61,449 bases of DNA from Acidimicrobiales bacterium (GTDB taxonomy: Bacteria; Actinomycetota; Acidimicrobiia; Acidimicrobiales; SHLQ01): the NCBI GenBank assembly GCA_020629375.1, contig JAHDDK010000009.1, positions 27,885 to 89,333 of the forward strand. Reading direction: 5' to 3'. Position 1 is the stretch's first letter, and every line of letters starts with the position of its first letter. The translations under genes were made by a program, and so were the position numbers. The notes under the pieces are model-generated. The model did no database searches. It saw only the letters and a program-made list of their open reading frames with translations, and was not told where the DNA came from. Of the stretch, positions 19,049 through 28,293 are shown piece after piece.

Positions 19049-20248
19049 GTGACCTTCGACTTCGATCAGATCCTCGATCGCCGCGGGACGAACGCAGTCG
19101 CGGCCGAGGGCTACCGTCCGTATCTGTTTGGCGAGGCGGGCTCCGACGTCGCGCTGCCGTGTGCGGACGACGAGGTGATCCCGATGTGGGTCGCCGACAT
19201 GGCGCTGGCATCGCCTCCGGTGGCGATCGAAGCGATGCGTCGCCGGCTTGACCATCCAATCCTCGGCTACACCGCCAACTACGACACCGAGCTGTTCGCC
19301 GCGTTTACCGGATGGTGCGACCGGCAGTACGGGTGGTCGCCTGACCCCGACCACTGCCGTCCAGCCGACGGTGTCGTGCCCGCGCTGTACGACCTGACGG
19401 CGCTGATGCTCGAACCCGGCGACACCGTGCTCACGATCACGCCGGCATACGGCCACTTCGGGGGTGCGCCCGAGCGCTTCGGGCACGAGCTCGTGACGAG
19501 CGCGCTTCGGCGAGGCGAGTCCGGATGGGCGATCGACTTCGACGATTTCGAAGCCAAGGTCGCTGACCCGACCCTGAAGCTCTTCATGTTGTGCCATCCA
19601 CACAACCCTGTCGGCCGAGCGTGGCGAGCTGACGAACTGCGGGCCATGGCCGACCTTTGCTTCGAACATGATGTCCGTATTGTTTCCGATGAGATCCACT
19701 GCGATCTTTTGCGGACCGGTCTCGAACACACGCCGCTCCAAACGCTCTACCCGGATTCGGATCGGATCGTGACGGCGATGTCGGCGAGCAAGACGTTCAA
19801 CCTCGCCGGTCTCCGGATCGCTGAAGTTGTGATCCCGGACGACGATCTCCGAGCCCGATGGGACGAGCGGGTATTTCCGATCCTCAATCCGCTGAGTCAT
19901 GCGGCGACCATCGCCGTCTTCGAAGACGGCGACCCGTGGTGGACGGCGCTGCGCCGTCATCTCGACGCCAACTTCGAGCTCCTCGCCGATCGCCTCGCCG
20001 AACTGGTTCCCGACGCTCTCTACCAGATTCCTGAGGCGACCTACCTGGCGTGGCTCGACCTGTCGTCCGTTTTCCCGCCTGGGACCGACATCGCCCGCAC
20101 GATCGCCGAGGGGTCGGGTGTGCTCGTCGAAGGTGAACGGCTCTTCATCGCCGATGCCGAAGGCCATGTTCGGCTCAACCTCGCCTGCCCACGCTCGACC
20201 TTGGCCGACGCCATCGACAAGATGGCCCCTGTCCTCACCTCGAGCTGA
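19049..20248 (+). CDS. patB: PatB/MalY-type PLP C-S lyase (cystathionine beta-lyase family)
   Basis: A 399-residue fold-type I PLP enzyme of the MalY/PatB subfamily. It carries IPMWVADM near the start (44-51, the hallmark N-terminal segment), CHPHNPVGR (N186), SDEIHCDL (D214) and SASKTFNLAGL with K248 as PLP lysine. Relatives split cystathionine or other cysteine S-conjugates to a thiol, pyruvate and ammonia. The start is GTG at 19049. It lies 42 bp after the aspartate aminotransferase and before an S9 peptidase on the same strand. Biosynthetic versus catabolic role is uncertain. Confidence 0.88.
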   Translation: MTFDFDQILDRRGTNAVAAEGYRPYLFGEAGSDVALPCADDEVIPMWVADMALASPPVAIEAMRRRLDHPILGYTANYDTELFAAFTGWCDRQYGWSPDPDHCRPADGVVPALYDLTALMLEPGDTVLTITPAYGHFGGAPERFGHELVTSALRRGESGWAIDFDDFEAKVADPTLKLFMLCHPHNPVGRAWRADELRAMADLCFEHDVRIVSDEIHCDLLRTGLEHTPLQTLYPDSDRIVTAMSASKTFNLAGLRIAEVVIPDDDLRARWDERVFPILNPLSHAATIAVFEDGDPWWTALRRHLDANFELLADRLAELVPDALYQIPEATYLAWLDLSSVFPPGTDIARTIAEGSGVLVEGERLFIADAEGHVRLNLACPRSTLADAIDKMAPVLTSS

Positions 20249-20305
20249 ACGCCTCCGCGACGCCGAAGGCCGTACCGACGCCGAACTCGATGCCAGAATC
20301 GAGCC

Positions 20306-22144
20306 ATGCTCAACGCCACGCCGTCCCCCATCACCGTCGACACGTTGCTGTCCGGAGCGGTTGGTATCGCCGAAGTTCAGACGGACGGCGACGACGTTTG
20401 GTGGGGAGAGTCCCGCCCCAATGAAGGCGGTCGCACGGCGCTGATGCGTTGGCGTGACGGCACCGTCGAGGAGATCACCGGACCGTACGTCAATGCTCGA
20501 ACTCGAGTGCACGAGTACGGCGGTGGTGCGTGGACCATCGATGGGGGATGGCTCGTTTATTGCGACGACGCACGTGGTGGTGAGCTGTTCTTGCTCAACG
20601 TCGATACCGACGACGAGATCGCCCTCACCCGAGACGGGCACCGCTACGCCGACGGTCGATTCACCCCCGATCGTGCCTGGTTCGTGTGCGTCCGCGAGCG
20701 GCATGAATCGGCAGAAGCGACGTCGGTACACAACGAGGTCGTTGCAATCGCGACCGATGGGTCGGAGGAGCGGCTCCTGCTTGCCGCACACGACTTCTAC
20801 TCGACGCCACGGATCGCCCCGGATGGCCGAGTGCTCGCGGTGGCGTGGGATCACCCGAACATGCCGTGGGACACGACGCGCCTCGTGTGGGCCGACATCG
20901 ACACACCGGATCCCGCCGCTCCGAAGGAGATCCCCGGTGAGGTCGAGTCGATTGGTTTGCACGGCTGGCTGTCCGATTGGCGCCTGGCGGCGGTGACGGA
21001 CCGCCACAACTGGTGGAACCTCGTCGAGGTCGACCCGGTCACCGGATCGCAAAGCCCCATCGTCGATGGCGAGGTCGAGATCGCCACTCCTGGCTGGGTG
21101 TTCGGCATCAGCCGCTGGTGCGAGATCGAGCTGGGCGTCGTCGTCGTGGCCGGAACCCCGACGGGGGACACGATCGGATTCCCCGATGGGACCGTCGAAG
21201 ACCGGCACACGTCGGTGTCATCGATCCGCAGCCTCCCCGGCAATCGGGTCGCCTATGTCGGCGCATCGTGGTCGGAGGAGTCTGCCGTGTGGATCCACGA
21301 TGGGCAGGTCGCGACGTGTATCTCGAATCCTCGAGATCTTGGCCTGGCCACGTCGCTGTTTCCGGCACCCGAACTCGTGACGTTCGATGTCTCCGGCGTC
21401 GACCCGGCGATGATGCCCGGCACGACAGCGCACGCCTTGTTCTACGACACGACGATCGAATCCGACTCACCACCACCTCTTCTGGTGCTCGTCCACGGCG
21501 GGCCAACCGCCGCTGCACGACGCCAACTCGATCTGAAGATCCGCTACTGGACGTCCCGTGGAGTCGCAGTCGCCGATGTCGACTACCGCGGATCAACGCT
21601 CTACGGCCGGATGTACCGCGAAGAGCTTCAGGGCGCCTGGGGTGTCGCTGATGTCGTCGATTGCGTCGCCGCGGCTCGGCACCTTGCCGAGGTTGGCCGG
21701 GTCGATCCGGCTCGAATGATCATCGCTGGGGGAAGTGCCGGGGGGCTTACCGTGCTCAACGCGCTCGCGTTTCACGACGTCTTCACCGGCGGCATCTGTC
21801 GGTACGGCGTCACCGACCTCCGAGCGTTGGCTGCCGACACCCACAAGTTCGAGGCCCGTTACCTCGACGGTCTCGTCGGGCCGTGGCCCGAAGCCGAGGC
21901 CGTCTACCTCGAGCGATCACCGATCTCTCACGTCGACTCGATCGACGCGCCGCTCCTCGTCCTGCAGGGAACCGAGGACAAGATCGTGCCGCCGTCGCAG
22001 TCGGAGATGATCGTCGATGCGCTTCGTCAACGCGACATCGAGGTCACCTACCACCTCTTCGACGGCGAAGGCCATGGCTTCCGGATGGCCGAGACCATCG
22101 CCGCCGTCCTTCGAGCCGAAGAAGCGTTCATCCTCGGTTCGTAG
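20306..22144 (+). CDS. S9 family prolyl oligopeptidase-like serine peptidase
   Basis: A 612-residue cytosolic protein with no signal peptide. The first ~370 residues form a beta-propeller that gates the active site; the C-terminal part is an alpha/beta hydrolase with oxyanion region LVLVHGGP (393-400) and the triad S477 (AGGSAGG), D558 (GTEDKIVPP) and H590 (GEGHGF). Such enzymes cleave short peptides, often dipeptidyl or acylaminoacyl substrates. It ends just before an 18-bp perfect inverted repeat that separates it from a convergent lipoprotein gene. Confidence 0.9.
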   Translation: MLNATPSPITVDTLLSGAVGIAEVQTDGDDVWWGESRPNEGGRTALMRWRDGTVEEITGPYVNARTRVHEYGGGAWTIDGGWLVYCDDARGGELFLLNVDTDDEIALTRDGHRYADGRFTPDRAWFVCVRERHESAEATSVHNEVVAIATDGSEERLLLAAHDFYSTPRIAPDGRVLAVAWDHPNMPWDTTRLVWADIDTPDPAAPKEIPGEVESIGLHGWLSDWRLAAVTDRHNWWNLVEVDPVTGSQSPIVDGEVEIATPGWVFGISRWCEIELGVVVVAGTPTGDTIGFPDGTVEDRHTSVSSIRSLPGNRVAYVGASWSEESAVWIHDGQVATCISNPRDLGLATSLFPAPELVTFDVSGVDPAMMPGTTAHALFYDTTIESDSPPPLLVLVHGGPTAAARRQLDLKIRYWTSRGVAVADVDYRGSTLYGRMYREELQGAWGVADVVDCVAAARHLAEVGRVDPARMIIAGGSAGGLTVLNALAFHDVFTGGICRYGVTDLRALAADTHKFEARYLDGLVGPWPEAEAVYLERSPISHVDSIDAPLLVLQGTEDKIVPPSQSEMIVDALRQRDIEVTYHLFDGEGHGFRMAETIAAVLRAEEAFILGS

Positions 22145-22161
22145 CCGACCCGTCCCGAATC

Positions 22162-22198
22162 GGGTGTAAGGAGAGGGTCAGACCCTCTCCTTACACCC
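22162..22198. repeat. perfect 18+18 bp palindrome, REP-like, between convergent genes
   Basis: Two perfectly complementary 18-bp arms (22162-22179 and 22181-22198) flank a single A. The centre GAGGGTCAGACCCTC belongs to the GGGTCAGACCC palindrome class that I associate with REP elements moved by RAYT (TnpA-REP) proteins; a related, less perfect copy lies at 48145-48175. It sits between the stops of two convergent genes, so it could also act as a bidirectional terminator, although no T-run follows. Confidence 0.85.
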
Positions 22199-22235
22199 CC
22201 TTCTTGTCGACGCTGTCAACCACCACGAGCTGGGG

Positions 22236-24575
22236 TCAGCTGATCGACACACGCTCGCCGGGTGCGAAGGTCGCCAGGTCGTTCTGCTGGAGCTCGGACC
22301 AGCTCATCGTGTAAAGGTTGTCGCCGATCACGAGCGTCCGGACGATCGGGTCGCCGCCGGGGCCCTCGGGCCAGCACATCTCTAGCTCCCCGTCGCCGAG
22401 GTCGCCGAGGTCGAGCTCGTCGCCCCACCAGCGGTCGCAGTACAAGCCGCTTGCACCGGACTGGCCGTCCTGACAGATCTGGATCTGGCCGCCGTCCTGG
22501 GTGATCCACTCGGCCTCCCACGACAACTCGGCGAGAACCGACTCGGTGTCTCGGAACTGCTCGAGCTCGCTTGCCTCGACCACCCGGCAATCGGTTGTGC
22601 CGATCTTCTGCGTGTCGTCGGGCTCGTGGCTGAGACGGCCCGCTTCGGTGATGGTGCCCTCGTCGAGGTCGATCCGGAAGGCGATCGCGCCCCAGAACTG
22701 CTCAGACCAGTTGCTCACCGGGATGACGGCGAGGTCTTCGGCAGGCCACCACAAGAACGACTTGTGATCCCATTCGGCGTCGGTCCATGCGTTCGGCACG
22801 GTCCACGTGTCGACGTCGACCGGGTTGGCGAGATCGCTCACGTCGAAGAGCGACATCTTGGCGCCGGTGGTCCGGCCATCTTCGGTCGCTTCTTGGCCAA
22901 TGCCGAGAACCATGGTGGAGCTGAGGGGATGGAGCTGGCCGGAGTAGCCGGTGATCTTCAGCTCGCCGAGCACCTTGGGTGCGGATGGATCTGCGAGATC
23001 GACGGTGTAGAAGGGGTCGGTTTGGCGGAAGGTCACGACGTAGGCGAGGTCACCCACGAAGCGAACCGAGAAGATTTGCTCGCCCTTGCCCATGTCGCCG
23101 ACTTGTCCGAGCTGACGAAGAGCCTTCTCTTCGGCGTCAATCGAGAAGGTGGTCACGAAACTCTCCGACGATTCATCCGCCCACCAGGCGACGCCGTCGG
23201 TCGTGGCGACACGGAGCACGCCCTCGTGCTCACTCATGGCGAACTGATTGAGGAGATGGCCTCGAACCTCGCCAGAAGCGAGATAGCCCGGCGAGGATCC
23301 ATCGATCCGAAAGCCATGAAGCTGGCTCGTGTACTCCTGTGCCGCCTGGTCGCGGGCGGCGTCGTCCTCGAGGATCCCCCAGTCGATCCACGAGTTGGTC
23401 GAGATCCACATAGTGGACGGCGACGCGTACACGTTCTGCCCGGAGGCAAGTACCGAGGCCGCGTTTGGCGCTCCGAGACCGTCGGTTCCGTCGAAGGTCA
23501 TGACCGACAAGGAGCCGAATCCGGCGAACTCGTTGGGAGCGTGAACGTCGGCGCAGTCAGTCAGAAGGCCTTGGCTCGTCGAGCCGTTGGCATCGAGCCG
23601 GAAGCTCGGGAGCCAATCGTCGAGCGAGGTGTCGCCCACAATGTCCTTGTTGAATTCTGCAGCCCGATCTTCGCCGCTTTGGCTCTGCGGGTACACGAAG
23701 CCAAGGTCGACCGGATCCGACTGGATCGCGATGCTGATCGAGTTGCCGATCTTGCGGGCATTGAGGAACGACCCTTCGGCCGTAAGCGTGCCCGACGTCG
23801 ACGGTTCGTCGAGGTCGGACAGGTCGATCTCGGTGACGAGCACCTGCGGGCCGAACCAGCCGTCCGGGCCGGGCACGACATCTTCACGAGCGAATGAGGC
23901 CTCGACGTCGTCGACGACCCCGTCCTCAACAGCAATGTCGATCGGGAAGGCTTCGCCGCCCCACGTCGTGCCGAAGGCGTAGGCCCGATCGCCGACGATT
24001 AGGAGCGAGCCCACCTCGTAGCCAACCGTCAGTGACCCTCGGACGACCGGCTGACCGCTGGTGACATCGATGGTGGTCAACTGGCCGTTGCTGATCGTAA
24101 TGATGCGCTCGCCGTCGGTCTTCACGATGTCGGGCTCGTCGACGCCCTGCTCTTGGTTGTTCGTCCCCGAGAAGTCCTCGCCCTCGACGAGTGCGCCTTG
24201 CGCACGGGCGGCCTCGCCGCCGGCGTCAGCCGAATCGGCGACCGCAAAGTCCGCGTCGGCAGAGGCGGTATCGACGGCCTCTTCTTCCATGGCGTCGTCT
24301 TCTTCGATGCCGAACACGGGGCCGAACCAGCCGCCCGAGCCGTCGAATCCGTACGCGCCGACGCGTTCGGCGCCTTCGGTCTGGAGATGGGTCAACAGCG
24401 CGTTGCAGTCGTCAAAAGTGGCGAGGCCGCTGGTGAGCGAGATCTCGTTGCGGTCGATCGTTACCTCGTCGCCGTCCGACGCTGAGCCCTGACCGTCTTC
24501 GAGGTCGTCGCCGCATGCGGTGGCGATCAGACCGATCGCCAGCCCCGCAGCTGCAAGTCGAGTTCGTCGTCCCAT
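22236..24575 (-). CDS. secreted lipoprotein with C-terminal beta-propeller (Beta_propel family)
   Basis: From the ATG at 24575 the protein has 779 residues and a lipobox (IATAC) about 22 residues in, so it is probably a lipid-anchored exported protein; an AGGCAGGA ribosome site supports this start over the longer open frame. An Ala/Glu/Asp-rich linker precedes a large propeller domain beginning near TISNGQLTTIDVTSGQP, with repeated VGDRAYAFGT, VTFRQTDPFYTVDL and LSSTMVLGIGQE blades. This matches the family of secreted proteins with propellers distantly related to WD40 (Pfam Beta_propel). Function is unknown. A serine-hydrolase lipoprotein gene lies 129 bp upstream on the same strand. Confidence 0.87.
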   Translation of the reverse strand: MGRRTRLAAAGLAIGLIATACGDDLEDGQGSASDGDEVTIDRNEISLTSGLATFDDCNALLTHLQTEGAERVGAYGFDGSGGWFGPVFGIEEDDAMEEEAVDTASADADFAVADSADAGGEAARAQGALVEGEDFSGTNNQEQGVDEPDIVKTDGERIITISNGQLTTIDVTSGQPVVRGSLTVGYEVGSLLIVGDRAYAFGTTWGGEAFPIDIAVEDGVVDDVEASFAREDVVPGPDGWFGPQVLVTEIDLSDLDEPSTSGTLTAEGSFLNARKIGNSISIAIQSDPVDLGFVYPQSQSGEDRAAEFNKDIVGDTSLDDWLPSFRLDANGSTSQGLLTDCADVHAPNEFAGFGSLSVMTFDGTDGLGAPNAASVLASGQNVYASPSTMWISTNSWIDWGILEDDAARDQAAQEYTSQLHGFRIDGSSPGYLASGEVRGHLLNQFAMSEHEGVLRVATTDGVAWWADESSESFVTTFSIDAEEKALRQLGQVGDMGKGEQIFSVRFVGDLAYVVTFRQTDPFYTVDLADPSAPKVLGELKITGYSGQLHPLSSTMVLGIGQEATEDGRTTGAKMSLFDVSDLANPVDVDTWTVPNAWTDAEWDHKSFLWWPAEDLAVIPVSNWSEQFWGAIAFRIDLDEGTITEAGRLSHEPDDTQKIGTTDCRVVEASELEQFRDTESVLAELSWEAEWITQDGGQIQICQDGQSGASGLYCDRWWGDELDLGDLGDGELEMCWPEGPGGDPIVRTLVIGDNLYTMSWSELQQNDLATFAPGERVSIS

Positions 24576-24704
24576 CGTGGTTCCTGCCTTCTGCGGGTGC
24601 GCTGACCCGCCATCTTTCGATCGGTACGTCCACTGGTACGACTGAGGTCGCCGAACAGTTCCCGCCGAATCCAAGAAATTCTGCGGCCGTCCGCGTGTCG
24701 AGAC

Positions 24705-26168
24705 TCAATCGATGTTGGCGATCACGTCGAACACACTCGTGGCAGCGGCAGCAACGGTGGCGTCGTTGAATGCCGACTCCGCGTCGGCTGCGTTGACCAC
24801 CACCACGAACCGTCGACCATCAAGGCGAGTGACATGCCAGGCGAGGTTCAGAACGCCCGGCTCAGAACCGCCCTTGTATGCCACGTGTGCGAAGTCCTCG
24901 GCGCCGACGCCGCCGGTGCTGAACGACAAGAGCTGTCGGGTTTCGGGGGTGCCGGTCGTCATCAGCTCGTCGAGTAGCGCACACTGATCGTTGGGCGTTG
25001 CGAACCACTCCAGTGCCTCGATGTCGCGCGGTGTGATCCATCCGGCTGTCGCACCGATGGCGTTCGTTTGGTCGAGCGTCAGTTCGGCGAGCGCGCTGCG
25101 TTTCGCCGCAGCGTCGAGGGCGATGAAGTCCTCGCGGTCGTTGTCGTCGACTTGAAGCTTGAGCGCGAAGAGTTCTGCGGTGGTGAGGAACGGGGTGTTG
25201 CGGTCGGGGACGCTGTTTCCGAGCGCTGTTAGCTCCGCCTCGATGTTCGCCCTTCCGACGAGGTCGATGAGATGGTCTGTGGCGGTGTTGTCGCTCACGC
25301 GAATCATCTCGATCGCGTGCCGGAGCACGCTGCGCTCTGTGCCTTCGGGAAGCTCTTGGTAGACGCCACTCGGGAGACTCTTGAGTTCGTCTCGAATCGG
25401 CAGCGCCTGGTGCCATTCGATCGCGCCGCTCCGGATCGCTGCGTCGAGGACGCCCAGCACATAGAGCTTGAATGTCGAACCGATCGGCACGACACGATCT
25501 GCACCGTCGCTCGCAACTTCGATGCATCCCCCGTCGATGATCTCCGCAACAAGGTACGAGCGGCCGTCACCGGCAACGGATTGACTCCAGGAGTCGAGAT
25601 CGGCGGCGACCGGCGTGTCGGGTTCGGTTGCAGGTTGAAGGAAGGCGGTGTTGATCCGGCCGTCCGGATCGACGCCGATCGTCATCGCCCACGGCCCGTC
25701 GTCAGTGTCGAAATCGACGACCGCCAGGCTTTCGGCGACGATCGTGCGGCCCGTCGCCTCCCAGCTCTCGGAGGCATCGGACCGGAGCTGCTGCGTGATG
25801 ATCAGGAACTGTGCCGCTGGAACCTGGCGCCTGAACGCATCGCTGGTCCGGGCGGTGATTTCGGCGGTCGGGACGGACTGTCCGTTGAGCAGGCGAGTCA
25901 CGAACTCGATCTGGTCATCGAGCGCCGGAACGACGGTCGCGTCCACGTCGATCGGGCTGTCTTCGACCGATGGCTCGGCCGCCGATTCTTCGACGGCGGT
26001 GATCGTTGTGGACGCGGCGATGCTGGTCGAGGTCGACTGATCGGCGACTGGCGCCGTGGGATCACTCGAACACGCGGTCAGCAAGATCACGAGCGCGACA
26101 AGCGGCTGAGCCCCTCGCGTTGCGCTCAACCGGCTCGGCCGCTGCCACCGTGCACGAACATCGAACAC
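24705..26168 (-). CDS. class A beta-lactamase-fold lipoprotein with N-terminal NTF2-like region
   Basis: From the GTG at 26168 (487 residues) there is a lipobox LLTACSS (C33). A spacer rich in Ser/Thr/Ala precedes a ~100-residue alpha+beta region (about 82-182) that could be an NTF2-like domain, then a class A serine beta-lactamase fold with SxxK at S231-K234 (GSTFK), SDN at 292-294 and KGG at 432-434 in place of KTG. The classical Glu166 region is not obvious. Domain order is like the clavulanic acid cluster Orf12-type proteins, so this may be an esterase or peptidoglycan enzyme rather than a resistance enzyme. It starts 19 bp after leuD and may be co-transcribed. Confidence 0.8.
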   Translation of the reverse strand: MFDVRARWQRPSRLSATRGAQPLVALVILLTACSSDPTAPVADQSTSTSIAASTTITAVEESAAEPSVEDSPIDVDATVVPALDDQIEFVTRLLNGQSVPTAEITARTSDAFRRQVPAAQFLIITQQLRSDASESWEATGRTIVAESLAVVDFDTDDGPWAMTIGVDPDGRINTAFLQPATEPDTPVAADLDSWSQSVAGDGRSYLVAEIIDGGCIEVASDGADRVVPIGSTFKLYVLGVLDAAIRSGAIEWHQALPIRDELKSLPSGVYQELPEGTERSVLRHAIEMIRVSDNTATDHLIDLVGRANIEAELTALGNSVPDRNTPFLTTAELFALKLQVDDNDREDFIALDAAAKRSALAELTLDQTNAIGATAGWITPRDIEALEWFATPNDQCALLDELMTTGTPETRQLLSFSTGGVGAEDFAHVAYKGGSEPGVLNLAWHVTRLDGRRFVVVVNAADAESAFNDATVAAAATSVFDVIANID

Positions 26169-26187
26169 GGCTACGCCCTCGGTCGAC

Positions 26188-26781
26188 TCAGGCGGTGGCG
26201 GGCTTGAAGCCAGGGCGGGTCGTCTCGAACGATCCGATGGCGTCGTCGTGTTGCATCGTGAGACCGATGTCATCGAGCCCATTCAGGAAGCGATGTTGGA
26301 CTGCGTCCGAAAGTTCGAACGACACATCGACCCCGATTGCCGGCGCTTCGAGGGTGCGCCGCTCGACGTCGATGGTCAGCTCGAGGGTCGGGTCGGCCTG
26401 AACCGCCGCCATCAGTTGGTCGCCGATCTCGGGTGTCACCTCGACGGCGACGAGGCCGTTCTTCGTGCAGTTGTTCTTGAAGATCGGACCGAATCGAGAA
26501 GACACGACGGCAGCAAAGCCATACTGCTGAATCGCCCACACGGCGTGTTCTCGGCTCGATCCCGTGCCGAAGTTCGGGCCGCCGATCAGGATCGACGCGC
26601 CGAGGTGCTCGTCGCGGTTCATCACGAACTCGGGATCGTCACGCCACTCAGAGAAGAGCCCCTTGTCGAAGCCCGTGCGCTCGACACGCTTGAGCCAATC
26701 GGACGGGATGATCTGGTCGGTGTCGACGTCGGATCGGTCGAGCGGAACAGCGGTTCCTTGGACGATGTGTACGGGTTCCAT
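26188..26781 (-). CDS. leuD: 3-isopropylmalate dehydratase small subunit
   Basis: A 197-residue aconitase swivel domain that pairs with LeuC in leucine synthesis (2-isopropylmalate to 3-isopropylmalate). Motifs are DVDTDQIIPSDWL, ILIGGPNFGTGSSREHA and SRFGPIFKNNCTKNGL. The ATG at 26781 begins the conserved N-terminus; the longer open frame upstream runs through leuC in another frame. It lies 20 bp after leuC on the same strand. Confidence 0.96.
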   Translation of the reverse strand: MEPVHIVQGTAVPLDRSDVDTDQIIPSDWLKRVERTGFDKGLFSEWRDDPEFVMNRDEHLGASILIGGPNFGTGSSREHAVWAIQQYGFAAVVSSRFGPIFKNNCTKNGLVAVEVTPEIGDQLMAAVQADPTLELTIDVERRTLEAPAIGVDVSFELSDAVQHRFLNGLDDIGLTMQHDDAIGSFETTRPGFKPATA

Positions 26782-26801
26782 CGGTGTGGTCTCCTCGTCG
26801 A

Positions 26802-28199
26802 TCAGGCCAGGTCGGCGGGGCTGGCGAACGTTCCGGCAATTGCGGTGGCCGCAGCAACCGCGGGCGACACGAGGTGTGTGCGCCCGCCGCGGCCTTGGCG
26901 GCCTTCGAAGTTTCGGTTGGATGTGCTGGCGGAGCGTTCGCCCTCGGACAACTTGTCGGGGTTCATGGCGAGGCACATCGAACACCCCGGCTCGCGCCAG
27001 TCGAAGCCCGCGTCGATGAAGATCTTGTGGAGCCCCTCGGCCTCGGCTTGCGCTTTGACCTGACCGGAGCCAGGGACGACGAGGGTGCGCATACCGTCAG
27101 CGACACGGCGGCCTTCGGCGACGGCGGCGGCCGCTCGGAGGTCTTCGATGCGGCTGTTCGTGCAGCTGCCGATGAACACCGTGTCGACGGCGACCTCGCG
27201 CATTGGAGTGCCTGCAGTGAGACCCATGTAGGCGAGGGCGCGTGCCGCGGCGTCGCGGGCGACGGGGTCGTCGAAGTGATCGGGGGTGGGCACGTTGTCG
27301 GCGAGACGAATGACTTGGCCTGGGTTGGTGCCCCAGGTGATGTGCGGAGTGATTGCTGCACCGTCGAGCACGACTTCTCGGTCGAAGGTGGCTCCGTCGT
27401 CGGTGCGTAACGTGCGCCAGTAGTCGAGCGCAGCCTCCCAGTCGGCGCCGGTCGGCGCATGCGCTCGCCCGTCGAGGTAGGCAAAGGTCGTGTCGTCTGG
27501 TGCGATCATGCCGGCTTTGGCGCCGAACTCGATCGACATGTTGCAGACGGTCATTCGGCCTTCCATCGAGAGGGCCTCGATCACCGAGCCACGAAACTCG
27601 GCGATGGCGCCGATTCCGCCGCCCGTGTCGCACTCGGCGAGGATCGCCAAGACGACGTCCTTGGCCGTACTGCCCTCCGGGAGTGTGCCGTCGACCGTGA
27701 TCGCCATCGTCTCCTGCGGCGGCTGCGGCAGCGTCTGAGTCGCCAGGACGTGTTCGACCTCGCTCGTGCCGATGCCGAACGCAAGGGCACCGAAGGCGCC
27801 GTGCGTGCTGGTATGGCTGTCGCCGCACACGATGGTCATGCCAGGTTGGGTGAGGCCCATCTCCGGACCGATGACGTGCACGATGCCTTGATTGGCATGG
27901 CCCATCGGGTAGTGCGTGATCCCGAACTCGGCAGCGTTCGCCCGAAGCACCTCGACCTGCTTGGCCGAGATCTCGTCGGCGATCGGCTGGTCGATGTTTT
28001 CCGTCGGAACGTTGTGATCCTCAGTGGCGACCGTCAGGTCGGGTCGGCGCACGCCGCGTCCGTTCTGGCGAAGCCCGTCGAAGGCTTGGGGAGAGGTGAC
28101 TTCGTGGACGAGGTGGAGGTCGACGTAGAGAAGATCCGGTTGGCCGTCCTCTCGACGGACCAGATGGTCGTCCCACACCTTCTGACTGAGCGTGCGCAC
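26802..28199 (-). CDS. leuC: 3-isopropylmalate dehydratase large subunit
   Basis: A 465-residue aconitase-family subunit that binds the [4Fe-4S] cluster through the cysteines of [14 protein letters not shown] and [43 protein letters not shown] spans the conserved active-site region. The start is GTG at 28199, with an AGGGAGA ribosome site upstream. It is followed by leuD at 20 bp, giving the standard leuCD pair. leuA and leuB are not in this window. Confidence 0.97.
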   Translation of the reverse strand: MRTLSQKVWDDHLVRREDGQPDLLYVDLHLVHEVTSPQAFDGLRQNGRGVRRPDLTVATEDHNVPTENIDQPIADEISAKQVEVLRANAAEFGITHYPMGHANQGIVHVIGPEMGLTQPGMTIVCGDSHTSTHGAFGALAFGIGTSEVEHVLATQTLPQPPQETMAITVDGTLPEGSTAKDVVLAILAECDTGGGIGAIAEFRGSVIEALSMEGRMTVCNMSIEFGAKAGMIAPDDTTFAYLDGRAHAPTGADWEAALDYWRTLRTDDGATFDREVVLDGAAITPHITWGTNPGQVIRLADNVPTPDHFDDPVARDAAARALAYMGLTAGTPMREVAVDTVFIGSCTNSRIEDLRAAAAVAEGRRVADGMRTLVVPGSGQVKAQAEAEGLHKIFIDAGFDWREPGCSMCLAMNPDKLSEGERSASTSNRNFEGRQGRGGRTHLVSPAVAAATAIAGTFASPADLA

Positions 28200-28225
28200 G
28201 GCGCCGTTCTCCCTCTGCTCGGCTT

Positions 28226-28241
28226 GCAGGCCCGGGCCTGC
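28226..28241. promoter_or_regulatory. 16-bp perfect palindrome upstream of leuC
   Basis: The sequence GCAGGCCCGGGCCTGC is self-complementary over 16 bases and lies 26 bp upstream of the leuC start codon. It could be an operator or part of a leader hairpin for leuCD. It has no T-run to make a terminator, and I see no leucine-rich leader peptide, so its role is a guess. Confidence 0.35.
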
Positions 28242-28293
28242 GCACGACAGACCCCTCGCCTGTGTGCTGAAGGGGCGAGTCTACCGAGGGTGA

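Noticed and set aside
17810..21208. An 1132-codon minus-strand frame
   Set aside because: It overlaps three enzymes with complete active sites on the plus strand; the product is Arg/Gly-rich with no domain pattern, a shadow caused by high GC.
26188..26985. A longer leuD start at 26985
   Set aside because: The extra N-terminus is Arg-rich shadow of leuC in another frame; family members begin near the MEPVHIVQG sequence at 26781.
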